Made by a program: the position numbers and the translations under genes. This document shows, piece by piece, positions 1 through 7,079 of a stretch of 9,770 bases of DNA. Each line of letters begins with the position of its first letter. Position 1 is the stretch's first letter. The notes under the pieces were generated by a model. The model had not been told where the DNA came from. It did not search any database and was given only the letters and a program-made list of their open reading frames with translations. The stretch comes from Acetofilamentum sp. (GTDB lineage Bacteria; Bacteroidota; Bacteroidia; Bacteroidales; JAFGXI01), in contig DYOK01000035.1 in assembly GCA_020720565.1 (NCBI GenBank), positions 1-9,770 on the forward strand, given 5' to 3'.

Positions 1-10
1 AATATAAATT

Positions 11-826
11 TTAAACAAGCTCTAAGGGATGGTAAATAAATTCAGAATCAGCCGAAGGGTCTATGCTTTGAACTAATTGGGTAAGTATTTCCAATGCACC
101 AGATGAATAAAATTTATGTTTTGGCATAGAACCTTCGAGATTTAATAATTGGTGTTGACTGAGCAAATTAAGGGTCTGTTTGGCTACACTAGGTGCTGGA
201 TCGACCAATTCGATGGGGTGATTTTCAATTACTTTCTCAATAGCATCTCTTAAAAAAGGATAATGTGTACAAGCCAAGACCAATTGATCAATCCCTTTAT
301 CAACAAGCGGTTGAACTACTTTTTGTACTTGTGTAAATGCGGCTTCTGAATGCGTGTTTCCATTTTCGACCAATTCGACAAAACCTTCTCCAACTTGAAT
401 CTCTACTCGAACATTAGAAGCAAATTTTTGACTGGTTTCGATAAAATGCCGACCACTAAAAGTCCCCGAAGTCGCTAAAACCCCAACCGCCCCCAACTTT
501 GTATTAACTGCAGCAGGTTTAATTGCGGGCTCCATGCCCACAAATGGAATGGGATATTGGGCTCTTAAATGTCTTATAGCAGCTGCAGTAGCAGTATTGC
601 AAGCCACAACAATCAATTTGACGTTTTGAGCTAAAAAAAATTCAACAATTTTTTCAGACAGATGAATAATCTCTTCGGCTGTTTTTTGCCCATATGGGCA
701 ATTGGACGAATCGGCATAATAGAGTGTCGACTCGTTGGGTAAGTATCGAATCAATTCTCTCCATACCGACAAGCCTCCGACACCAGAATCGAAAACACCA
801 ATTGGATTTGAAGATTGCATTGACAT
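11..826 (-). CDS. murI: Glutamate racemase
   Basis: Cytoplasmic cofactor-independent racemase that converts L-glutamate to D-glutamate for the peptidoglycan stem peptide. The 271-aa product has the normal family length and all expected motifs: the N-terminal IGVFDSGVGGLSV block with the conserved Asp13-Ser14, YYADSSNCPYG (36-46), the first catalytic cysteine in VVACNTAT (Cys76), the GMEPAIKP block (97-104), and the second catalytic cysteine in LACTHYP (Cys186, with His188). The start is the ATG at 826; a second in-frame ATG at 820 is equally possible, and no clear Shine-Dalgarno sequence decides between them. It is the last gene of the minus-strand envelope cluster but is separated from the upstream skp gene by a terminator and a candidate promoter, so it probably has its own transcript. 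Identification is secure. Confidence 0.97.
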   Translation of the reverse strand: MSMQSSNPIGVFDSGVGGLSVWRELIRYLPNESTLYYADSSNCPYGQKTAEEIIHLSEKIVEFFLAQNVKLIVVACNTATAAAIRHLRAQYPIPFVGMEPAIKPAAVNTKLGAVGVLATSGTFSGRHFIETSQKFASNVRVEIQVGEGFVELVENGNTHSEAAFTQVQKVVQPLVDKGIDQLVLACTHYPFLRDAIEKVIENHPIELVDPAPSVAKQTLNLLSQHQLLNLEGSMPKHKFYSSGALEILTQLVQSIDPSADSEFIYHPLELV

Positions 827-856
827 AGAGGGTCTTTAAAAAACTTAAGTTGACAT

Positions 857-864
857 CAAAAGTA
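857..864 (-). promoter_or_regulatory. Candidate -7 element (TACTTTTG) for murI
   Basis: On the minus strand TACTTTTG matches the Bacteroidota -7 consensus TAnnTTTG. It lies about 30 nt upstream of the murI ATG and just downstream of the terminator that ends the skp transcript, which is where a separate murI promoter would be expected. I see no convincing -33 TTG/TTTG at the usual 17-23 nt spacing, so the assignment rests on one element and its position. Confidence 0.4.
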
Positions 865-898
865 AAAATTCCGACGCATAATAATAAAAAAAAGGAAC

Positions 899-928
899 AA
901 AAAAAACCGCTCGTTTGAAGCGGTTTTT
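899..928 (-). terminator. Rho-independent terminator after the skp gene
   Basis: A perfect 10-bp stem (AAAAACCGCT at 902-911 with AGCGGTTTTT at 919-928) closes a 7-nt loop. On the minus strand the 3' arm runs into a stretch of eight T residues (906 down to 899). It begins 20 nt past the stop codon of the skp gene at 949, and so should end the barrel-uppS-bamA-skp transcription unit before murI. The stem is nearly symmetric, but transcripts on the plus strand would have no T run beyond the stem. Confidence 0.85.
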
Positions 929-948
929 ATATATTCTTTTAGGTTAAT

Positions 949-1452
949 TTACATCCCTAATTTTGCTTTAACCAAAGGCATTAAATCGTCAGAACCTTCG
1001 GGCCAGTACACGAGTGCACCAGTGCTTGTATCAAAAACATAGGTGTATTCTTTTTCTTTTGAAACTTCGCGTATGGCATTTCGTGCTTTTTCGATAATGG
1101 GTTGCAATAATTGCATTTCTTTATTTTGCAACTCTTGTTGAGCAGTTTGTTGAAATTGTTGAATTCTAGCATTCAAATCATTTAACTCAGTTTCTCTATT
1201 TTTTTGAATCAAAGGCAAAAGCGAATCTTTTTTGGCTAAATAGTCGGTGTATTTTTGCTCTAATTCGGCTTGCATACTCATCAATTGAGTTTCAAGCTCT
1301 TTGGTATACTGTTGCAAAGCTTCTTTTGCTTGGTTGTTTTCTGGCATTGCTTGCAATAACTCGTTTGAATTAATGTGTCCAAACTTTTGTTTGGTTTGTG
1401 CAAATGTGGACACAGAGGCCATAATTGCTAAGAGAAATAATACTTTTTTCAT
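949..1452 (-). CDS. skp: OmpH/Skp family periplasmic chaperone (second tandem copy)
   Basis: Periplasmic holdase expected to bind unfolded outer-membrane proteins and hand them to BamA. The 167-aa product starts with a signal peptide (MKKVLFLLAIMASVSTFA, predicted cut before Gln19). Then come a short beta element (FGHINSNELL, 24-33), a long Gln/Glu/Lys-rich coiled coil (about 38-115), and the C-terminal Skp body motif containing EKARNAIREV (121-130), YVFDTSTGALVY (138-149) and KAKLGM at the end. The reading frame stays open upstream to 1584, but that extension is not signal-like and would bury the signal peptide, so the ATG at 1452 is preferred. It lies 198 nt downstream of the other skp gene, with its own candidate -7 element, and is followed by a strong terminator. 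The family is clear; client specificity cannot be seen. Confidence 0.92.
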   Translation of the reverse strand: MKKVLFLLAIMASVSTFAQTKQKFGHINSNELLQAMPENNQAKEALQQYTKELETQLMSMQAELEQKYTDYLAKKDSLLPLIQKNRETELNDLNARIQQFQQTAQQELQNKEMQLLQPIIEKARNAIREVSKEKEYTYVFDTSTGALVYWPEGSDDLMPLVKAKLGM

Positions 1453-1517
1453 GTAACTGTTTAATTTATTGCCTTGTTTAAACGTGGCTGGTGTGTATTG
1501 TAATCTAATTAATTTTG

Positions 1518-1525
1518 CAAATATA
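1518..1525 (-). promoter_or_regulatory. Candidate -7 element (TATATTTG) upstream of the second skp gene
   Basis: The 198-nt gap between the two skp genes contains TATATTTG on the minus strand, a match to the Bacteroidota TAnnTTTG element, about 65 nt before the ATG at 1452. A TTTTGG lies only about 10 nt upstream, too close to be a normal -33 box. The gap is much longer than the other spacings in this cluster, which suggests an internal promoter. I see no terminator or other gene in the gap. Confidence 0.35.
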
Positions 1526-1650
1526 AAAATTATGCCAAAACTTTCGGGTCTTCGAACAATATAATATTTTTTGATTATTACCACCTAAAAGTTTAGCCTG
1601 TTAAAATAGTACTAAATGTAATTCTTACATTTTTCGTACTCTGAGTTACT

Positions 1651-2169
1651 TTATTTCTTATACCCTAATTTTATAAGCACATCGTCGCTTCTGTCAAGTT
1701 TAGGGTTGGCATAAAGCAAATTAACCGTTCCGCCTGACGCATCGAACATTATCTCAATATTGGCCTCAACAGAGACTTCTTTAACGGCATTATACACGTC
1801 GTCTTGAATGGGTTTGATAAGCTCTTGACGTTTGACAAACAACTCGCCTTCTTGCCCAAAATATTTCTTTTGTAGGTCTTTGGCCTCTTTTTCTTTTGCA
1901 GCTATCTCAGCTTGACGTTTAATTTTTAACTCTTCGGTAAGTAAAACTTGTTCGGCTTTATATTCTTTATACATTCTCTGTACTTCGGCATAGACCACCT
2001 CGATTTCTTTCTGCCAATTAGCTGAATATTCATCTAATTGTTTTTGTGCCGCTTCAAATGTTGGAATATTTTTCAGAATATATTCAGTATCTACATAGCC
2101 AATCTTTTGTGCATGCGATAGGCTCATGAAGCCCAACAAACCAAGAACTATCAAAAAATGTCTCATCAT
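1651..2169 (-). CDS. skp: OmpH/Skp family periplasmic chaperone (first tandem copy)
   Basis: Second periplasmic Skp-type chaperone, 172 aa, directly downstream of bamA (89-nt gap). Signal peptide MMRHFLIVLGLLGFMSLSHA with a predicted cut before Gln21; then KIGYVDTEYILKNIP (22-36), the typical Bacteroidota OmpH opening; a highly charged Lys/Glu coiled coil (about 38-120); and the C-terminal body with IKPIQDDVYNAVKEV (118-132), IMFDASGG (140-147) and a final IKLGYKK. In-frame starts are a TTG at 2172, ATG at 2169 and ATG at 2166; I chose 2169, but the one at 2166 (MRHFL) fits equally well. Compared with the neighbouring copy, the coiled coil is more charged and less Gln-rich, and overall identity looks low, so this is an old duplication, common in the phylum, not a recent one. 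Confidence 0.92.
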   Translation of the reverse strand: MMRHFLIVLGLLGFMSLSHAQKIGYVDTEYILKNIPTFEAAQKQLDEYSANWQKEIEVVYAEVQRMYKEYKAEQVLLTEELKIKRQAEIAAKEKEAKDLQKKYFGQEGELFVKRQELIKPIQDDVYNAVKEVSVEANIEIMFDASGGTVNLLYANPKLDRSDDVLIKLGYKK

Positions 2170-2258
2170 CAATATATATTTAATTTGTTTTTCTATTTAT
2201 TCAATTCAAGTGCATTAATTCCGAATCAACACTTATTAATTAAAAATTTGATTAAAAC

Positions 2259-4835
2259 CTAAAAACTTTGTCCAATGATAAAGTGGAATTGGCTACCGCT
2301 TGCAGAAGGATTTTTTGGTACATTATCAAAACCATATCCCCAATCTACGCCCAATTTACCAAACATGGGTAAAAAGATCCTAACCCCAACTCCAGCAGAA
2401 CGATAGATATTGAACGGGCTGAATGATTCACTATCGCCCCATGCATTTCCACCTTCCGCAAACACTAAGCCATATAACGTGGCTGATGGGTCGAGCGATA
2501 TGGGGTAACGCAATTCGAAAACAAATTTATCGTATAAATTGCCTCCCTTTGCTGGTGTAATAGAATTATTTTCGTATCCACGAAGTGCAATGGTTTCTTT
2601 GCCATACAAGTTGTAGCTAGCCAAACCATCTCCACCCATAGTAAAACTTTCGAACGGTGAAGGGCCATAATCTTCGTTGTACATCCCCAAAATTCCAAAT
2701 TCGGCTTGAGTAAGCAATACCATTTTACCAACTAAATTAGTGTACCAACCACCCGTAAATTTCCATTTATGATATTCAATCCATTTATATTTATCGATGG
2801 TTGGCATACTGGTATAATCTTTATTATTCATAAGAGACCATGGTGGTGTGAGCTGCAAAGAAAGTGTAAATACAGAGCCTCTTCGCGGATAAATCGGCTG
2901 GTCTGTCGAAGACCGTGTAAGTACAGTTTTAAAGCTTAAACTATTCGATGAGCCCGTAACAGTGTTCTCGTCATACATAGTCATATAAGTGTTTGGATAG
3001 TTGCTTAAATTATAAATTTGATAATTAATCTCGTTATATAACTGGAAATAATCGTCGGGCCATTGTAAGCGTCTTCCAAGCCCTAATGCAGCACCAGTAA
3101 TAGTCATTGCATAATAGCTTGGGTCTGTTTTAGCTCGCCCACTCGACATTACGTTGTGATAAACAGACACCGATAAAGAGTGTGGCTTATGTCCACCAAG
3201 CCAAGGTTCGACAAAAGAAATACTATAAGATTGATAGTAAACGCCGTTAGTTTGTGCACGCAAGCTCAATTTTTGACCGTCGCCTGTGGGCAGTGGGGAC
3301 CAAGCCGATTTATTAAAAATGTTACGTGTCGAGAAATTGTTAAAGGTCAAGCCTAAAGTACCCACAATCATCGAAGCCCCATAGCCTCCCGATAATTCGA
3401 TTTGGTCCGATGGCTTTTCTTCGACAATATATTCTAAATCGACAGTTGCAGTAGCAGGATCGGGTTTTGGCGTCACATTTAGTTTTTCGGGGTCAAAATA
3501 CCCTAGAGTAGCCAGTTCTCTTTGGGTACGAATGATGTCGCTACGACTGAATAAATCGCCTGGTTTGGTTCTGATTTCTCGAAGTATGACATGGTCGTTG
3601 GTTTTGGTGTTACCCACCACAGTCACACGATTAATAGTGGCTTGTTTGCCTTCTTGCATGCGCATCTCGATATCGATAGAGTCACTTTGTACAGACACTT
3701 CGACTGGTGTTAGGTTGAAAAACAAGTAACCATCGTCGAGATATAGGGAACTTAGGCTGGATTCTTCGACAAACAATTTGTTATCAAGCAAGCTTTGATT
3801 GTAAATATCGCCTTTTCTGATGCCTAAATACTTTCCTAAAAATTCTGAGCTATATTTGGTGTTTCCTACCCAAGAAATATTTCTGAAAAAATATTGATTC
3901 CCTTCTTCGATCCAAATGTCGAGCGATAAAGATTTATCTGCGTTTACAGATAAAGAGTCCTTAGTAATTCGGGCATCTCTATAGCCCTTTTCGTTATATT
4001 TTGTAATGATTGCGTCTTTGTCGGTTTTATAATTGGACTCGACATACTTTGACGACTTAAAAATATTGTACCAAGTTTTCTGTTTTGTTTCTTTTAATTT
4101 TCCTCTCAGTTTATTGTCGTTGAATGGCGATTTGAAAAACGACTTTTTCCAAAAAGGAGCATTTTGTTTTACTAACTGGGTTTTAAAAGTAGCATTGTCC
4201 ATGTTACCATGAAAACGAATCTCTTTAATCTTAACTCTTTTATTTGGTTTAACCGTAATAAACAAGATTACACTATTTACAAAATTGGAATCTGGCTTTT
4301 GAATAATTTCAACTTCTGCATTATAAAAACCTTTATCCACAAAATATTCACGGGTGCTGTTTTTGGTGTTTTCGATAATATTTTCGGTAATTTGGTTACC
4401 TTTTACTAAATGTATTCGGTCGCGAATATCGTCAGCTTCGGCTTTTTTTACACCTTTAATAGCAAACTTCGATAATCGAGGTCTTTCGAGAAGCTGAATT
4501 TCGATAAAGATTCGATCTTCGATTATCTGGGTAGCTAGAACCTTCACATCGGAAAAAAGGCCTTGTTTCCAAAGATTTTCGATAGCCTTGGTAATTTGAT
4601 CGCCAGGTACTTTAATTCTATCGCCTTGCTTAAGCCCTGATATATTTATAAGCACATCTTGGTCGAGATACTTCACTCCCGAAACTGTAATTCCACCGAT
4701 TTCGTATTCCTTTGGTTGAGCATAATTTATGCTCTCTAAATTCCCTTCGGAAATTATTTGTGCTTTTACTGTTGGTACAATCAGCATGCTGATTGCAAAC
4801 AAAATACTAGTTAAAATTCTTTTAAATCTGTTCAC
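2259..4835 (-). CDS. bamA: BamA, outer-membrane protein assembly factor (Omp85)
   Basis: Essential barrel that folds and inserts outer-membrane proteins. With the GTG start at 4835 the product is 858 aa and begins with a clean signal peptide (MNRFKRILTSILFAISMLIV, predicted cut after VKA25, before Gln26). Five POTRA domains follow at about 45-118, 119-196, 197-312, 314-396 and 398-473; the third carries an extra Lys/aromatic-rich segment (about 225-275). The C-terminal barrel (about 475-858) includes FTMGGDG (751 minus 20, near 731-737), the conserved L6-loop motif LRGYE (751-755), and a terminal Phe (IIGQSF), the usual outer-membrane targeting residue. The frame stays open to an ATG at 4895, inside uppS, but that start would add 20 residues before the signal peptide. 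The GTG overlaps the uppS stop region by 14 nt, suggesting translational coupling. Identification is secure; the exact start is inferred. Confidence 0.96.
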   Translation of the reverse strand: MNRFKRILTSILFAISMLIVPTVKAQIISEGNLESINYAQPKEYEIGGITVSGVKYLDQDVLINISGLKQGDRIKVPGDQITKAIENLWKQGLFSDVKVLATQIIEDRIFIEIQLLERPRLSKFAIKGVKKAEADDIRDRIHLVKGNQITENIIENTKNSTREYFVDKGFYNAEVEIIQKPDSNFVNSVILFITVKPNKRVKIKEIRFHGNMDNATFKTQLVKQNAPFWKKSFFKSPFNDNKLRGKLKETKQKTWYNIFKSSKYVESNYKTDKDAIITKYNEKGYRDARITKDSLSVNADKSLSLDIWIEEGNQYFFRNISWVGNTKYSSEFLGKYLGIRKGDIYNQSLLDNKLFVEESSLSSLYLDDGYLFFNLTPVEVSVQSDSIDIEMRMQEGKQATINRVTVVGNTKTNDHVILREIRTKPGDLFSRSDIIRTQRELATLGYFDPEKLNVTPKPDPATATVDLEYIVEEKPSDQIELSGGYGASMIVGTLGLTFNNFSTRNIFNKSAWSPLPTGDGQKLSLRAQTNGVYYQSYSISFVEPWLGGHKPHSLSVSVYHNVMSSGRAKTDPSYYAMTITGAALGLGRRLQWPDDYFQLYNEINYQIYNLSNYPNTYMTMYDENTVTGSSNSLSFKTVLTRSSTDQPIYPRRGSVFTLSLQLTPPWSLMNNKDYTSMPTIDKYKWIEYHKWKFTGGWYTNLVGKMVLLTQAEFGILGMYNEDYGPSPFESFTMGGDGLASYNLYGKETIALRGYENNSITPAKGGNLYDKFVFELRYPISLDPSATLYGLVFAEGGNAWGDSESFSPFNIYRSAGVGVRIFLPMFGKLGVDWGYGFDNVPKNPSASGSQFHFIIGQSF

Positions 4836-5559
4836 TTGTTTTCCCGAATCTACGTTCACGTTGTTGAAAATCGATAATAGCATCATAAAATTCATCTTTG
4901 CGGAAATCGGGCCAGTATTTTTTGGTAAAATAAAGTTCCGAGTAAGCTATCTGCCATAGTAAGAAATTACTAATTCGATATTCTCCACTGGTTCTAATAA
5001 GTAATTCGGGGTCGGGGATGCCTTTGGTAGACATATATTGTGAAATTAATTCGTCAGAGATATGTTCTTCGGAAATTAATCCTAATTTGGCATCTTTAAT
5101 GATGCGTTCAACTGCATTACGAAACTCCCATCGTGAGCTATAGCTCAAGGCTATAACTACCGATAATCCATCGTTATGAGCCGTTTCTACAGTAGCTTCG
5201 TGCAGTTCTTCTTGTACCGAAACCGGTAACTCTGCAATGTTACCAATGGCCAATAATCGTACATTATTATTGTTCAAACTTAAAATTTCGGATTTGATGG
5301 TTTTAACCAACAAGCCCATAAGTGCATCGACCTCCGCTTTGGGACGATTCCAATTTTCGGTCGAAAACGCATAAAACGTCACATATTTAACATTTACCGC
5401 TGCTGCTGCTTCCACAATTGCTTTAACTGAATTGACGCCCTCTTGGTGACCCATAAAGCGCTCAAGACCACGTTCTTTGGCCCATCGACCATTCCCATCC
5501 ATGATAATAGCCACATGCTCGGGAACGTATCCTTTTTGTATTTCTTCCTGTTTACTCAT
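4822..5559 (-). CDS. uppS: Isoprenyl transferase (undecaprenyl diphosphate synthase, UppS)
   Basis: Cytosolic cis-prenyltransferase that adds isopentenyl units to farnesyl diphosphate, giving the C55 carrier lipid for peptidoglycan and surface polysaccharides. The 245-aa product has the family's normal length and motifs: IIMDGNGRWA (18-27) with the catalytic Asp21, RFMGHQEG (34-41), FSTENWNRP (65-73), LSYSSRWE (138-145), IPDPELLIRTSGEYR (181-195) and SNFLLWQIAYSELYF (197-211). An in-frame TTG at 5568 would add three residues (MQP); the ATG at 5559 is preferred. The gene starts 11 nt after the porG-like stop codon, and its own stop lies inside the likely start of bamA, so the three are almost certainly co-transcribed. 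Identification is secure. Confidence 0.97.
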   Translation of the reverse strand: MSKQEEIQKGYVPEHVAIIMDGNGRWAKERGLERFMGHQEGVNSVKAIVEAAAAVNVKYVTFYAFSTENWNRPKAEVDALMGLLVKTIKSEILSLNNNNVRLLAIGNIAELPVSVQEELHEATVETAHNDGLSVVIALSYSSRWEFRNAVERIIKDAKLGLISEEHISDELISQYMSTKGIPDPELLIRTSGEYRISNFLLWQIAYSELYFTKKYWPDFRKDEFYDAIIDFQQRERRFGKTSEQI

Positions 5560-5570
5560 CGGCTGCAAAT

Positions 5571-6266
5571 TTAAAAATCATATGCTTTACAACCGCCTCC
5601 CGATTGAAATATTTTATATGTTACAAAAATACCTGCAAAAGAGTACCAATCGTCGCTATAATACATTGCATTTTGTTTGAATCTGGGTTGATTGGGAATA
5701 TTCATTTGTTCCAAATCATATGTTCTCCCCGAAAGGTTATCTAATTTATCGCTGAAAACTTTTCTAAAAGACCATTCCATACCAAATTCCAATTTTTTTG
5801 ACACTGCCCATTTAATACCAACGCCAAAAGGTATTGTAATATTGTAGGGCTGTAAAGAATTTGACGCCAAGGCAAAACCAAGCCCTCCAGCTAAGTAGGG
5901 TGTAAATGGCGAGGTAAAACGTGTTGCACCCAACATATAAGACAAAAAGTTGAATTCGGCTTGAACTGCAAGTTCCATTAAAGGGGTATTAAAATCTAAT
6001 GCTCTGTATTGTTGATATCCAAATGTTGATGTTTTGTCGGAAGCACTCAAAGTTCCTGCAGTAACATTGCCACGAAAGGCCCATCGTTTGTTTAAGTTTT
6101 GACGCACAAAGATACCTACACCAGGATTGGTAGAATGAAACTGAGTAGAAGGATTAATGTCACCCAAATAATACAATCCACCAGCTAGCACACCGCCCTC
6201 GATTGATTTTTGACTCCACGCCAAAACGCTCCAAAATAAGCTGCTCCAGAGCAATAAAATTTTCAT
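5571..6266 (-). CDS. porG: PorG-like (DUF6089) outer-membrane beta-barrel protein, uppS-adjacent copy
   Basis: 231-aa predicted outer-membrane barrel. Signal peptide MKILLLWSSLFWSVLAWS, then Gln19. Motifs I recognise from the DUF6089 family: GGLYYLGDINP (29-39), RQNLNKRWAFRG (55-66), LMELAVQAEFNF (96-107), FTPYLAGGLG (121-130), IPFGVGIKW (145-153), FRKVFSDKLDNLSG (167-180) and WYSFAGIFVTYKI (207-219). It ends in GGGCKAYDF, with the protein's only cysteine at 226. From memory, the gene just before uppS-bamA-ompH-ompH in Porphyromonas gingivalis is porG (PG0189), a type IX secretion system barrel tied to the periplasmic PorK/PorN ring. Family, position and size agree with that, so PorG is the best call, but I could not run a comparison. 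The ATG at 6266 lies 6 nt after the upstream barrel gene's stop. An unrelated housekeeping role of DUF6089 remains possible if the organism lacks T9SS. Confidence 0.75.
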   Translation of the reverse strand: MKILLLWSSLFWSVLAWSQKSIEGGVLAGGLYYLGDINPSTQFHSTNPGVGIFVRQNLNKRWAFRGNVTAGTLSASDKTSTFGYQQYRALDFNTPLMELAVQAEFNFLSYMLGATRFTSPFTPYLAGGLGFALASNSLQPYNITIPFGVGIKWAVSKKLEFGMEWSFRKVFSDKLDNLSGRTYDLEQMNIPNQPRFKQNAMYYSDDWYSFAGIFVTYKIFQSGGGCKAYDF

Positions 6267-6272
6267 GAATGA

Positions 6273-7016
6273 TTAAAATCTAGGTAAACCTCTACGCGAT
6301 GTTCTTAGTCTTTTAGAAATGGAAAACATAAGAATTAAGTAATCGTCATTCGCTTTTGAGTATTTATCGGAATGGCCATCTAGGTAATCAGAAGTGGTTA
6401 TTCTATTGCCCAGTTCAATTCCAAAAGTGTATGCTCTATTTATGGCATATTTAAAGCCAATCCCCATTGGGAAGGCCATCGAGATATGCTTTGGACTACC
6501 TTGGTCATTATCGCGAGCAATAGAGAGACTAGGAAAATAAAACAATCCAGATACGCCAATAAACAAATAGGTATTCACATGTGAAAGATTAAAACGGCGA
6601 ATGTTGGAAAAGGTATATCGTGTACCAAATCGTTCTTTAATTAAAGAGTATTCAAATTGAACACCAGGTTCAATAAAAAAAGTATTGGTTGTCCCTTGTC
6701 TGTTGGCTCTAGGCAAATTATCGGTATAAGTATCACTGGCATTGGCATATGCAAAAAGAACTTGCCCTTTTAACGAAATTAACTCTTTAAGTTTGTATCG
6801 AACGCCGAAACTTAATGCAGGACGTGTCCCTTGAATATCAAAATCCATTGTACTGTGCCTACCTATGCCAGTGCCACCCCCAAAATCGCCAAAAAGATTA
6901 ACTGTACCAATTCCACCCACCACCTCATAACGATACCTCATCCAACGCTGAGCATTAACCAACGACGGCATTATAATGAATACCAACAAAAGATACAGGC
7001 TTATTCTTTTCATCAT
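6273..7016 (-). CDS. DUF6089/PorG-related outer-membrane beta-barrel protein (short paralog)
   Basis: 247-aa predicted outer-membrane barrel of unknown specific role. Signal peptide ends at LVNA22, before Gln23. It shares a block order with the 306-aa neighbour upstream: RWMRYRYEVVGGIG (24-37), TRPALSFGVRYK (64-75), FEYSLIKERFGTRY (121-134), VNTYLFIGVSG (147-157), FPMGIGFKY (182-190), ELGNRITTSDYLDGHSDKY (201-219), and a C-terminal SRRGLPRF (240-247) ending in Phe. Compared with that neighbour it lacks about 30-40 residues after the DYLD-S-Y motif and has a shorter loop around residue 165. There is no cysteine. Resemblance to the 231-aa uppS-adjacent protein is weaker and lies mainly in the GIG-K and R-x-x-x-D-x-LD-S motifs. 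The ATG at 7016 is directly followed by a second ATG (7013); either may be used. Co-transcription with the genes downstream is likely. Confidence 0.8.
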   Translation of the reverse strand: MMKRISLYLLLVFIIMPSLVNAQRWMRYRYEVVGGIGTVNLFGDFGGGTGIGRHSTMDFDIQGTRPALSFGVRYKLKELISLKGQVLFAYANASDTYTDNLPRANRQGTTNTFFIEPGVQFEYSLIKERFGTRYTFSNIRRFNLSHVNTYLFIGVSGLFYFPSLSIARDNDQGSPKHISMAFPMGIGFKYAINRAYTFGIELGNRITTSDYLDGHSDKYSKANDDYLILMFSISKRLRTSRRGLPRF

Positions 7017-7028
7017 TAATATTTAAGG

Positions 7029-7043
7029 TTTGGTTGAACCAAA
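7029..7043. promoter_or_regulatory. Palindrome TTTGGTTGAACCAAA between two barrel genes
   Basis: A 15-nt near-perfect palindrome (TTTGGTT, one central G, AACCAAA) lies in the 63-nt gap between the two upstream barrel genes, 13 nt before the ATG at 7016. On the minus strand TAATTTTG (7047 down to 7040), a match to the TAnnTTTG -7 element, overlaps one arm, but no -33 box is at normal spacing. It could be a regulator site, a small hairpin in the mRNA leader, or chance. There is no T run, so it does not look like a terminator. Confidence 0.25.
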
Positions 7044-7079
7044 ATTATTACGCAATGATACAACATTTTGTTATAATTA

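Noticed and set aside
1453..1584. Upstream extension of the second skp reading frame (44 more residues)
   Set aside because: The extension is not signal-like, would bury a perfect signal peptide starting at 1452, and covers the candidate promoter region.
1621..1650. GTACTCTGAGTTAC as a possible terminator after the first skp gene
   Set aside because: The arms would need a one-base loop and there is no T run, so no stable hairpin forms.
2465..2731. 88-aa second frame inside bamA
   Set aside because: Fully inside the bamA barrel region, composition not protein-like, no plausible start signal.
4836..4895. ATG start of bamA inside uppS
   Set aside because: It would put 20 residues before the signal peptide; the in-frame GTG at 4835 fits much better.
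5477..5680. 67-aa plus-strand open frame across the uppS/porG junction
   Set aside because: Antisense to two secure genes, with no recognisable domain; a shadow frame.
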